Part shown: piece after piece, positions 36,654 through 43,573 of the stretch | Layout of the letters: the number at the start of each line of letters is the position of its first letter | How positions within the stretch are numbered: position 1 is the stretch's first letter | Assembly (NCBI RefSeq): GCF_030440515.1 | Contig: NZ_CP076543.1 | Span: 6,148,501 to 6,212,500, forward strand | Source of the DNA: Streptomyces xanthophaeus | GTDB taxonomy: Bacteria > Actinomycetota > Actinomycetes > Streptomycetales > Streptomycetaceae | DNA length: 64,000 nt | Direction of reading: 5' to 3' | Program-made: the position numbers and the translations under genes | Notes under the pieces: generated by a model | The model's database searches: none | What the model was told of the DNA's origin: nothing | Seen by the model: the letters and a program-made list of their open reading frames with translations, nothing else

Positions 36654-36978
36654 TCGGGTTCCGGTTCCCGTTCCGCTTCTGATCCAGTTCCTTATGGATC
36701 ATTCGGCTCACGGGTGATCCATCATCTGAGTGAGACGGTCTCGTACCGTTGCGCGTCGTACGACGGCCCCGGCCGCACCCGCGAAGGTGCGCGACCGGGG
36801 CCGTTCGTTTTCCGGTTCCGCGCCCCTGACCTGGCGATTCCCGGCGAGGGCAGCGGAGTGTGACGGAGGTCATGCAGCGGAAGGGGAGATTCCGTTCTGC
36901 TCGGGTGTCCACCGGTCGGGAAATGCCGTCGTACCGACCTTGCTGAATGGGTGGCCAGGAAGCGTGGGAGGGGTGATC
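36652..36978. promoter_or_regulatory. Cluster of GATC sites upstream of gbn
   Basis: GATC occurs at 36652, 36681, 36697, 36716 and 36975, five times in 327 bases, where base composition alone predicts about one. Gbn-type nucleoid proteins recognise GATC, so autoregulation is plausible. The remaining part of this 364-base gap between the ABC-F and gbn genes holds the terminator at 36763-36804 and no coding sequence. Confidence 0.5.
36763..36808 (+). terminator. Intrinsic terminator downstream of the ABC-F gene
   Basis: ACGGCCCCGG at 36763-36772 pairs with CCGGGGCCGT at 36795-36804, with an inner CGCACC/GGTGCG stem (36774-36779 and 36786-36791). TTCGTTTT follows. This two-tier hairpin with a T-rich tail is convincing. 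Confidence 0.8.
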
Positions 36979-37017
36979 ATGAGAAGTCCAGAGCGCACTT
37001 CCCATGAGGAGGCACGG

Positions 37018-37239
37018 GTGGCCGAGACTCTGAAGAAGGGCAGCCGGGTAACCGGCGCCGCGCGCGACAAGCTCGCGGCAGACCTGAAGAAGAAGTACGA
37101 CTCCGGTGCGAGTATCCGGGCGCTGGCCGAAGAGACCGGCCGGTCCTACGGATTCGTCCATCGGATGCTCAGTGAGTCCGGGGTGTCGTTGCGTGGTCGC
37201 GGAGGCGCGACGCGCGGCAAGAAGGCCGCCACGGCCTGA
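37018..37239 (+). CDS. gbn: Gbn-like GATC-binding nucleoid-associated protein
   Basis: A 73-residue basic protein with one helix-turn-helix: an N-terminal AETLKKGSRVTGAARDKLAA, then SGASIRALAEETGRSYGFVH as the DNA-binding helices, and a basic tail RGRGGATRGKKAATA. GTG 37018 is chosen since GAGGAGG stands five bases before it and it gives the 73-residue form I remember for S. coelicolor Gbn (SCO1839); an ATG at 36979 with its own GGAGGGG would add 13 residues. Gbn is described as a nucleoid-associated protein binding GATC and influencing sporulation and antibiotic production. Several GATC sites lie upstream. Confidence 0.88.
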   Translation: MAETLKKGSRVTGAARDKLAADLKKKYDSGASIRALAEETGRSYGFVHRMLSESGVSLRGRGGATRGKKAATA

Positions 37240-37398
37240 CCCCGGTCCCATCGGTTCCGACGCTTCAACGGCTTCAAGGTTCATCATGATCCGACGGTTC
37301 CTTCGGTGACCCCCGGTCGGCCTTCCGGTCGGCTGGGTGGTTACTGTGCAGTCACTTAGGCCGAGCTTGCGGCCGACTGCACACCGGAGGCATGAAAG

Positions 37399-38178
37399 AT
37401 GGCTCTGCTCGACAAGGACGGCGTACGACTCACCGTCGACGACACGGTCGCCACGGTGACACTGACCAATCCGGCCAAGCGAAATGCCCAATCCCCCGCG
37501 CTCTGGCGGGCTTTGGCCGAGGCCGGGAGGTTGTTGCCGGGCACCGTCCGGATCGTCGTGCTGCGCGGTGAGGGCAAGTCCTTCTCCGCAGGGCTCGACC
37601 GGCAGGCGTTCACCCCCGAAGGTTTCGAGGGCGAGCCCTCCTTCCTCGATCTGGCACGCGGTTCGGACGAACTGCTCGACTCCACGATCGCCGAGTACCA
37701 GGAGGCATTCACCTGGTGGAGGCGTAACGACATCATCTCCGTCGCCGCCGTGCAGGGGCACGCGATCGGCGCCGGCTTCCAGCTCGCGCTTGCGTGCGAC
37801 CTGCGCGTGGTCGCGGACGACGTGCAGTTCGCCATGCGCGAGACCAGCCTGGGCCTGGTCCCCGACCTGGCCGGTACCCAGCCCCTGACCTCCCTGGTCG
37901 GCTACGCCCGCGCGCTCGAGATCTGCGCGACGGGCCGCTTCGTGCACGCCGAGGAAGCGGAGCGGGTCGGCCTCGCCAACCTCGTCGTCCCCGCGGACGA
38001 GCTCGACGCCGCCGTCCAGGACCTCACCACAGCCCTGCTGGCCCCGCCGCGGGACGCCGTGATCGAGACGAAGACGCTGCTGCGTTCCGCCCAGGCCCGC
38101 CCCTACGACGACCAGCGCGCCGCCGAGCGCGCGGCCCAGGCCCGCCGCCTGCGGGACCTGGCCGGTCTCTCCGACTGA
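37399..38178 (+). CDS. Enoyl-CoA hydratase/isomerase family protein
   Basis: A 259-residue crotonase-fold protein. The oxyanion hole segments are GEGKSFSAGLD and VQGHAIGAGFQLALACDLRV. The active site differs from classical hydratases: the first catalytic Glu position shows FAMRETSLGLVPDLAGTQPL, where the second Glu is replaced by Asp or Leu-type residues, so isomerase, thioesterase or other crotonase chemistry is possible. It lies in a conserved position after gbn. A GAGG ribosome binding site precedes ATG 37399. It is monocistronic or may be read into the Asp23 cluster 127 bases on. Confidence 0.85.
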   Translation: MALLDKDGVRLTVDDTVATVTLTNPAKRNAQSPALWRALAEAGRLLPGTVRIVVLRGEGKSFSAGLDRQAFTPEGFEGEPSFLDLARGSDELLDSTIAEYQEAFTWWRRNDIISVAAVQGHAIGAGFQLALACDLRVVADDVQFAMRETSLGLVPDLAGTQPLTSLVGYARALEICATGRFVHAEEAERVGLANLVVPADELDAAVQDLTTALLAPPRDAVIETKTLLRSAQARPYDDQRAAERAAQARRLRDLAGLSD

Positions 38179-38305
38179 GGGCCGCCGTGACGCCGGAGCC
38201 CCGGGGAAAGTCGGCCAGCCGACCGGCGTAGTCCCGGGGCGCCCGCGCGCCGTGGGGCCTAACGTGGTGCGGAGTGAGTCCGCCAGCCACGCGAAGGGAC
38301 ACGCG

Positions 38306-38737
38306 ATGACCGAATCCGCATCAGGGGTCTCCGGCAAGGAGCCCGGCGACCGGGGGCGCACGAGCATCGCCGACGGGGTGGTCGAGAAGATCGCCGGGCT
38401 GGCCGCCCGCGAGGTGGTCGGCGTACACGCCATGGGCAGCGGCAGCGGCCTCTCCCGTACCTTCGGCGCCGTCCGCGACCGGGTGCCCGGCGGCGCCAAG
38501 GCCAGCGTCAGCCGCGGGGTCAAGGCGGAGGTCGGCGAGGTCCAGACGGCCCTCGACCTGGAGATCGTCGTGGACTACGGGGTGTCGATCCGGGACGTGG
38601 CACGGGCCGTCCGGGAGAACGTCATCTCGGCGGTCGAGCGGATGACCGGCCTGGAGGTCGTCGAGGTCAACATCGCGGTGAGCGACGTCAAGCTGCCCGA
38701 TGAGCCCGACGAGGAGCCGGAATCCCGTCTCCAGTAG
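38306..38737 (+). CDS. Asp23/Gls24 family envelope stress protein
   Basis: A 143-residue protein with the Asp23 domain: RTSIADGVVEKIAGLAAREV, then a variable basic part, and the C-terminal LEIVVDYGVSIRDVARAVRENVISAVERM and VEVNIAVSDVKLPD. ATG 38306 is used. In Firmicutes and actinobacteria Asp23 proteins sit at the inner membrane via AmaP and help envelope integrity. It is the first gene of a five-gene cluster (38306-40464) with short gaps or overlaps that ends with an AmaP-like anchor. Confidence 0.9.
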   Translation: MTESASGVSGKEPGDRGRTSIADGVVEKIAGLAAREVVGVHAMGSGSGLSRTFGAVRDRVPGGAKASVSRGVKAEVGEVQTALDLEIVVDYGVSIRDVARAVRENVISAVERMTGLEVVEVNIAVSDVKLPDEPDEEPESRLQ

Positions 38738-38752
38738 CCGAGAGGAGCCCGC

Positions 38753-38938
38753 ATGAGCATGGCGATCGCCGGACTCTTCGCCGGCATGGCCCTGGCGTTC
38801 GCCGGCTACTTCGGCGGTTTCGGGGCCTTCCTGCTGGTGGCCGCCCTCGGCGCCATCGGTTTCGTCGCAGGGCGGTTCCTCGACGGGGACCTGGAACCGG
38901 GTGACCTGTTCCGCCGCCGTGACGACCGGCGCGGGTGA
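38753..38938 (+). CDS. Small two-helix membrane protein of the Asp23 cluster
   Basis: A 61-residue protein with two closely spaced transmembrane segments (about residues 4-20 and 22-42) and a charged tail DLEPGDLFRRRDDRRG. It looks like the DUF2273-type small membrane proteins encoded beside Asp23 genes. ATG 38753 has GAGAGGAG in front; ATG 38759 is an alternative. It begins 15 bases after the Asp23 gene. It probably helps to recruit Asp23 proteins to the membrane. Confidence 0.8.
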   Translation: MSMAIAGLFAGMALAFAGYFGGFGAFLLVAALGAIGFVAGRFLDGDLEPGDLFRRRDDRRG

Positions 38939-38943
38939 GGCCG

Positions 38944-39309
38944 ATGAGCAGCCCGCCGCGCTCCGCCCCGCCCCGGGTGGCCGCCGCCGAGCGCGGCTTC
39001 ACCCGTATCGCCGACAAGGTCGTCGCGAAGATCGCCGCCCAGGCCGCCCGGGAGGCGCTCGCCACCACGCCGGGCACGCCTCCGCACGCCACCGTCACCG
39101 TGCACCACGACATCGCCCGGGTCCGGGTCAGCCTGGAGCTGGACTACCCCTCCGACCTGGCCGCCCAGTGCGCGGCCGTGCGCCGGCAGGTCGCGCTGCG
39201 GATCGAGGAGTGCGCGTCGATGTCCGTACCCGAGGTGGACGTCGACATCGAGCACCTGCACTCCACCCACACCCGGACCGGCGCCGGGCGGGACCGGCGG
39301 CTCCGGTGA
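38944..39309 (+). CDS. Second Asp23/Gls24 family protein
   Basis: A 121-residue Asp23-like protein: RGFTRIADKVVAKIAAQAAR at the N-terminus and VTVHHDIARVRVSLELDYPS, with RQVALRIEECASMSVPEVDV near the end. It is more divergent than the copy at 38306. ATG 38944 follows GTGAGG; GTG 38935, which overlaps the preceding stop, is an alternative. Its TGA overlaps the next gene's GTG. Two different Asp23 proteins in one cluster suggest hetero-oligomers under the membrane. Confidence 0.82.
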   Translation: MSSPPRSAPPRVAAAERGFTRIADKVVAKIAAQAAREALATTPGTPPHATVTVHHDIARVRVSLELDYPSDLAAQCAAVRRQVALRIEECASMSVPEVDVDIEHLHSTHTRTGAGRDRRLR

Positions 39310-39902
39310 CGGCCCCCGGCACCGACACCGACGCCGCCACCGACGCCGACACCGGCTCCGCCCCGGCCCGGGCCCGCCGGTTCCGCTCCGCCCGGCGGGT
39401 GCCCGCCGGGCTCACCGCCCTGGTCGTGCTCGGGGTGGCGGTCCTGTTCCTGTACGACCTGGCCGCCCTGCGGGCCGGCCGCCCCGGGATGAGCTGGCGC
39501 CGCGACCTCGCCGACCAGCTGGCGGCGCACACCCCCGCCGACCTGGGGGTGCAGCTGATCGCAGGGGCCCTCGTCCTGGCCGGGGCTGTGCTCCTGCTGC
39601 TGGCACTGGCCCCCGGGCTGCGCAGGATCCTGCCGATGCGGACCCCCGACCTGCGGGCGGGCGTCCGGGCCGGGCTCGGCCGCAAGGACGCCGCGCAGAT
39701 CCTGCGGGACCGGGCCATGGAGGTGTCCGGGGTGCGGGCCGTCCGGGTCAAGGTGGGCCGGTCCCACGTCGGGGTGCGGGCCACCTCGCACTTCCGCGAG
39801 CTGGACGACGTACGGGCCGACCTCGACGAGGTGCTCGCCGTCGGCATCGAGGAACTGGGCCTCGCACACCCGCCGAAGCCGCGCGTACGGGTCAAGAGGT
39901 GA
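39306..39902 (+). CDS. DUF6286-type membrane protein of the Asp23 cluster
   Basis: A 198-residue protein started at GTG 39306 within a GTGA overlap. A disordered Thr/Asp/Ala N-terminus is followed by a basic segment, two transmembrane helices (about 40-60 and 85-110), and a C-terminal domain with LRDRAMEVSGVRAVRVKVGR and a DLDEVLAVGIEELGL motif, like the small alpha-beta domains of AmaP and DUF6286 proteins. It is likely another membrane partner for Asp23 proteins. Confidence 0.8.
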   Translation: MTAPGTDTDAATDADTGSAPARARRFRSARRVPAGLTALVVLGVAVLFLYDLAALRAGRPGMSWRRDLADQLAAHTPADLGVQLIAGALVLAGAVLLLLALAPGLRRILPMRTPDLRAGVRAGLGRKDAAQILRDRAMEVSGVRAVRVKVGRSHVGVRATSHFRELDDVRADLDEVLAVGIEELGLAHPPKPRVRVKR

Positions 39903-39906
39903 CGCA

Positions 39907-40464
39907 ATGCTCGGAACGGTGAACCGGATCCTGCTGGCGCTGGCCGGAGCGGTTCTGATGGCGGCCGGGACCGTGGTCCTGACGGGTGCGTGGCCGCTGC
40001 ACGGCCGCCACGCGCCGCTGCTGAGCGAGCAGACCAGGAACCGGTACTGGCACGCCGAGGGCTGGTGGTGGTGGGCGGTGCTCGCCGCACTCGCGGTGGG
40101 CGTACTGCTGGCGCTGTGGTGGCTGCTGTCCCAGTTCAGGCGCCGGCGACTGCAGGCGGTGGTGGTGGACACCGGGGACGGCGAGTTCGCCATGCTGCGC
40201 GGGCGGGCGCTGGAGGAGGCGGTGGCCGCGGAGGCCGGCGCCCTGGACGGCGTCGCCGGCTGCCGGGTCGCCCTGCGCGGGCGGCGCGGGTCGCCCGCGC
40301 TGCGGGTCGCGCTGGAACTGGAACCCCACGCGGTCCCCGCCGACGCCCTGGCCGCCGTGGCCGGTCCGGTCCTCACCCACGCCCGGACCTCGGCGGGCCT
40401 CCCGGAACTGCCCGCCGAGGCCCGCCTCAAGGTGACGTCCCACCGGGCCCAGCGCGTGACGTAG
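39907..40464 (+). CDS. amaP: Alkaline shock response membrane anchor protein AmaP
   Basis: A 185-residue protein with two N-terminal transmembrane helices (about 8-30 and 55-78, the second Trp-rich: WWWWAVLAALAVGVLLALWW) and a cytoplasmic alpha-beta domain resembling that of the preceding protein. AmaP proteins anchor Asp23 at the membrane. It starts four bases after the previous stop and ends the cluster. The gap to the convergent SDR gene is only 26 bases and contains a short CCCCCG/CGGGGG dyad that may terminate both. Confidence 0.83.
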   Translation: MLGTVNRILLALAGAVLMAAGTVVLTGAWPLHGRHAPLLSEQTRNRYWHAEGWWWWAVLAALAVGVLLALWWLLSQFRRRRLQAVVVDTGDGEFAMLRGRALEEAVAAEAGALDGVAGCRVALRGRRGSPALRVALELEPHAVPADALAAVAGPVLTHARTSAGLPELPAEARLKVTSHRAQRVT

Positions 40465-40490
40465 ACCGTCCCCCGCGGACCCTCCGGGGG

Positions 40491-41246
40491 TCAGAAGCCG
40501 TGCCGGGAGCCGCCGTCGACCGGGAGCATGATGCCCGTCAGGTACGACGCCGCCGGGGAGAGCAGGAAGGCCGCCGCGCGGCCGAACTCCTCCGGGGCGC
40601 CGTACCGGCGCAGCGGGATGCGGGACTCGTTCCCGGCCCGCGCGGCGTCCGCGTCACCGGACAGCGCGTCGAGCTCGCGCACGCGGTCGGTGTCGATGCG
40701 GGCCGGCAGCAGGCCGACCACCCGGATCCCGCGCGGGCCGAGCTCCAGCGAGAGGGACTTCGCGAAGCCGGCGAGACCCGGGCGCAGGCCGTTGGAGATG
40801 GTCAGGCCGGGGATCGGCTCGTGGACCGAGCCCGACAGGACGAAACCGATGACCCCGCCCTCGCCCAGCTCGGCGGCCGCCGCCCGGGCGAGGCGGACCG
40901 CGCCCATGAAGACCGACTCGAAGGCCGCCGACCACTGCGCGTCGGTGTTGTCCGCCGCGAAGCCCGGCGCCGGGCCGCCCACGCTGATCAGGATGCCGTC
41001 GAGGCGGCCGAAGCGCTCCCGCGCGGTGGCGACGAGCCGCGCGGCCGCCTCCGGGTCGGAGTTGTCGGCCGCCACACCGGCCGCGTTCGGGCCGAGTCCG
41101 GCGGCGGCGTCGGCCGCCCGCTTCTCGTCCCGGCCCGTCAGGAGCACCTTCGCGCCGTCGGCGGCCAGTTCCCGGGCGGAGGCGAGGCCGAGGCCGCGCG
41201 TGGCCCCGGTGACGATGTAGACACGGTCTTTCAGTCCAAGATCCAT
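40491..41246 (-). CDS. SDR-fold protein without the usual catalytic tyrosine
   Basis: A 251-residue Rossmann protein. The NAD(P) motif TGATRGLGLA is intact, as are SVGGPAP and the C-terminal LTGIMLPVDGG. At the active site, however, where Tyr-x-x-x-Lys is expected before the AKSLSLELG helix, the sequence is TISNGLRPGLAG, so Tyr and Lys are replaced by Ser and Arg. Divergent SDR proteins of this type occur in Streptomyces. It may still reduce a substrate by another route, or act as a cofactor-binding regulator. ATG 41246. Confidence 0.85.
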   Translation of the reverse strand: MDLGLKDRVYIVTGATRGLGLASARELAADGAKVLLTGRDEKRAADAAAGLGPNAAGVAADNSDPEAAARLVATARERFGRLDGILISVGGPAPGFAADNTDAQWSAAFESVFMGAVRLARAAAAELGEGGVIGFVLSGSVHEPIPGLTISNGLRPGLAGFAKSLSLELGPRGIRVVGLLPARIDTDRVRELDALSGDADAARAGNESRIPLRRYGAPEEFGRAAAFLLSPAASYLTGIMLPVDGGSRHGF

Positions 41247-41255
41247 GCCGACACG

Positions 41256-42053
41256 CTACGCCGTCGCCGGCTCCTGCCGGGAGGCTTCGGCCCGGGCGGC
41301 CTCTTCCTCGCGCTCGCGCTTCTCCCGCCGTACGAGGACCACCCAGCCCACCGGAACCGCGCCGGCGAACAGCCACCACTGGACGGCGTACGCCATGTGG
41401 GGGCCGATCGAGTCGTGGTCGGGATCGGAGACGGTCTCCGGGCTGCCGTCCGCCGGGGCCGGAGCGGTGAGCTCCAGGTAGCCGCCGAGGACCGTCCGGC
41501 CCAGGTACTCCGCCTGCTGCTCGCTGTTGATCAGCATCACCTGGCGCTCCGGCAGGCCCTTGCGGTCCTTGATGCCGCTGCCGCTGCTGGTCTCGTCGGC
41601 CTTCAGCCGGCCGGTGACCGTGACCTCGCCCGTGGGTGCGGCCGGCACCGGCGGGTACGCGCGCGGGTCGTCGCCGCCCGGCACCCAGCCCCGGTTGACC
41701 AGGACCACCCGGCCGTCGGAGAGGACCAGCGGGGTCAGGACGTGGAAGCCGACCTTGTCGTCGTTGTCTGTGCGCATCCGGACGACGACCTCGTGCGCGG
41801 TGTCGTACGTGCCGGTCGCGGTGACCGAGCGCCAGAAGTCCGCGCGGGGGACCCGGTGCCCGGGGGAGGTGATCTCGGTCATGGGGACCGGCTTCGCCCG
41901 CAGGTTCGCCTCGATCAGCTGGTTCTGCGCGACCCGGTGCTCATGGCGGTGGTACTGCCAGAACCCCAGCTCGATCATCGCGGGGATGAGGGCGAGGGCC
42001 ATCAGGGTGAGGAACACCCACTGCCGGGTCAGCACAAAGCGGTACACGCCCAC
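41256..42053 (-). CDS. SURF1-family cytochrome oxidase assembly protein
   Basis: A 265-residue protein with an N-terminal transmembrane helix (LTRQWVFLTLMALALIPAMI) and a C-terminal one (AYAVQWWLFAGAVPVGWVVL), with an extracytoplasmic beta domain containing VVLVNRGWVPGG, the SURF1 hallmark. It helps to assemble heme-copper cytochrome c oxidase. GTG 42053 is preferred; GTG 42047 is also possible. It ends in an Ala/Glu-rich charged tail. The start is followed upstream by a minisatellite of 13-base units. Confidence 0.87.
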   Translation of the reverse strand: MGVYRFVLTRQWVFLTLMALALIPAMIELGFWQYHRHEHRVAQNQLIEANLRAKPVPMTEITSPGHRVPRADFWRSVTATGTYDTAHEVVVRMRTDNDDKVGFHVLTPLVLSDGRVVLVNRGWVPGGDDPRAYPPVPAAPTGEVTVTGRLKADETSSGSGIKDRKGLPERQVMLINSEQQAEYLGRTVLGGYLELTAPAPADGSPETVSDPDHDSIGPHMAYAVQWWLFAGAVPVGWVVLVRREKREREEEAARAEASRQEPATA

Positions 42054-42121
42054 GACGGTACCCGCAGCGCGAAGGACCCCGGCGGCCGGGTGGCCGTCCG
42101 GGGTCATGGCGTACGGAACGG

Positions 42122-42199
42122 GGTGTCGGGAGGGGGTGCCGGGGCGGAGTGCCGGCAGGGGGTGCCGGCAGGGGGTGCCGGGACGGGGTGTCGGGACGG
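42122..42199 (+). repeat. Minisatellite of 13-base units
   Basis: Six tandem units of the form GGTGCCGGGAGGG, with lengths 13, 14, 12, 13, 13 and 13, run from 42122 to 42199. They fill much of the 163-base gap between the SURF1 and zinc-ribbon genes. Two neighbouring units are identical over most of their length. Confidence 0.75.
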
Positions 42200-42216
42200 G
42201 GTCGCGACGCGGGGAG

Positions 42217-42450
42217 TCAGACGCGGTCGACGATGCCCACCTTCCCCTCCGCCCGGGCGCAGTGCGCCCCGCAGAACCACTGCCCCGCGACCTCGACGCC
42301 CTGGCCGATGATCGAGACCCGGCAGTGCTCGCAGACGGGCGCCATGCGGTGGATGGCGCAGGAGAAGCAGTCGAAGACGTGCACGGCGCCCTGCGCGTGC
42401 ACCTCGAAGGACATGCCGTAATCGTTTCCGCAGACCTCACAACGTGCCAT
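42217..42450 (-). CDS. Small zinc-ribbon-like protein, 77 aa
   Basis: A 77-residue protein with nine cysteines and several histidines: MARCEVCGNDYG, VFDCFSCAIHRM, CEHCRVSIIGQG and WFCGAHCARAEG. The repeated CxxC pairs predict two zinc ribbons, similar to prokaryotic metallothionein-like or LIM-like small proteins. ATG 42450 is used. No enzyme motif is present. It is conserved in Streptomyces by appearance, and its function (zinc buffering, nucleic acid or protein binding) is unknown. Confidence 0.82.
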   Translation of the reverse strand: MARCEVCGNDYGMSFEVHAQGAVHVFDCFSCAIHRMAPVCEHCRVSIIGQGVEVAGQWFCGAHCARAEGKVGIVDRV

Positions 42451-42542
42451 GGGCCGAATGCTGCGCACGGGGAAGGAGCGGAACAAGATCCAGCGGGGTG
42501 AGTCGCCGCGCCTGCACCCGGCCGGCGCAACGGCCCTCCGGT

Positions 42543-43520
42543 TCAGGACTCGGCCGGGGCCACGTCCCGCAGCAGCTGGGTGAAGGCCGCCTCGTCGACG
42601 ACCGGCGTGCCGAAGCTCTTCGCCTTGACCGTCTTGGAGGTAGCCGAATCGGGGTCGTTGGTCACCAGGAGGCTGGTGAGCCGCGACACACTCGTCGCGA
42701 TGTGCAGGCCCGCCTCGACCGCACGGTCCTCCAGCAGCTCCCGCTCCACCGAGGTGTCCCCCGAGAAGGCGATCCGCATGCCCTGCTTCAGCGGCTTGCC
42801 GTCCTCGAAGCGCCCCGGATTCGGGTGCGGGCACGGGGGCCGCTTGCGCGAGGGCCGCCAGCTGCTGCCCCGGTAGGAGGCCTGGTACCCGACCCGCGGG
42901 GTGGCGGCGGAGTCCGACCACTCCGTCAGCGGCCGGCATTCCAGCAGGGGCAGCCGTACGCCGCCCTGCGCGGCCGCGTGCAGCGAAGGACGGAACGCCT
43001 CCGCGAGCACCCGGGCGTCGTCGAGCGCGTGGTGGGCGCGCTGCTGGACCACGCCGAAGTGCGCGGCGAGCGACTCCAGCTTGTGGTTGGGCAGCGGCAG
43101 GTTCAGTTCCTTCGACAGGGCGATGGTGCACAGCCGCTGACGGACCGGTGCGGTCGCGGCGGCCCGCGCGTACTCCCGGGCGATCATCTGCCAGTCGAAG
43201 ATGGCGTTGTGCGCGACCAGTACCCGGTCCGCGAGCCGGTCGGCGAACTCGCCCGCGATGTCCTCGAAGAGCGGGGCGTCGGCGAGCATCGCGCTCGTCA
43301 GCCCGTGGATCCACACCGGTCCCGGGTCCCGCCGCGGGTTGACCAGCGTGTACCAGTGGTCCTCCACATTGCCCTGGGCGTCGAGCCGGTAGACGGCGGC
43401 GGAGACTATCCGGTCGTCGCGAGCGAGCCCGGTGGTCTCCACGTCGACGACCGCGTACCCCTGTGGGTACGCGGTCGGCCACATCGTCTCTGCGGTCGTA
43501 CGGTCGTCGAGCATGGTCAC
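42543..43520 (-). CDS. DEDDh 3'-5' exonuclease with BRCT domain (DnaQ-like)
   Basis: A 325-residue protein. Exo I is VVDVETTGL, Exo II LVAHNAIFDWQM, Exo III HHALDDARV, giving the D-E-D-D-h catalytic set that binds two metals. A basic linker with PSRKRPPCPHP follows, and residues about 240-315 form a BRCT-like domain (MRIAFSGDTSVERELLEDRA, TSLLVTNDP). This architecture is common in actinobacterial exonucleases called DNA polymerase III epsilon-like, and it suggests a DNA-repair or RNA-processing role rather than the main proofreading subunit. ATG 43520. Confidence 0.9.
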   Translation of the reverse strand: MTMLDDRTTAETMWPTAYPQGYAVVDVETTGLARDDRIVSAAVYRLDAQGNVEDHWYTLVNPRRDPGPVWIHGLTSAMLADAPLFEDIAGEFADRLADRVLVAHNAIFDWQMIAREYARAAATAPVRQRLCTIALSKELNLPLPNHKLESLAAHFGVVQQRAHHALDDARVLAEAFRPSLHAAAQGGVRLPLLECRPLTEWSDSAATPRVGYQASYRGSSWRPSRKRPPCPHPNPGRFEDGKPLKQGMRIAFSGDTSVERELLEDRAVEAGLHIATSVSRLTSLLVTNDPDSATSKTVKAKSFGTPVVDEAAFTQLLRDVAPAES

Positions 43521-43573
43521 AGAGGATATCGGCCCTGACTGACACCCGTGGCCGCGTCGGCGCTTCCCGGCCG

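Noticed and set aside
36979..37017. ATG 36979 as the gbn start
   Set aside because: It has a good ribosome binding site, but the GTG at 37018 also does and yields the 73-residue form remembered for Gbn. Kept as an alternative.
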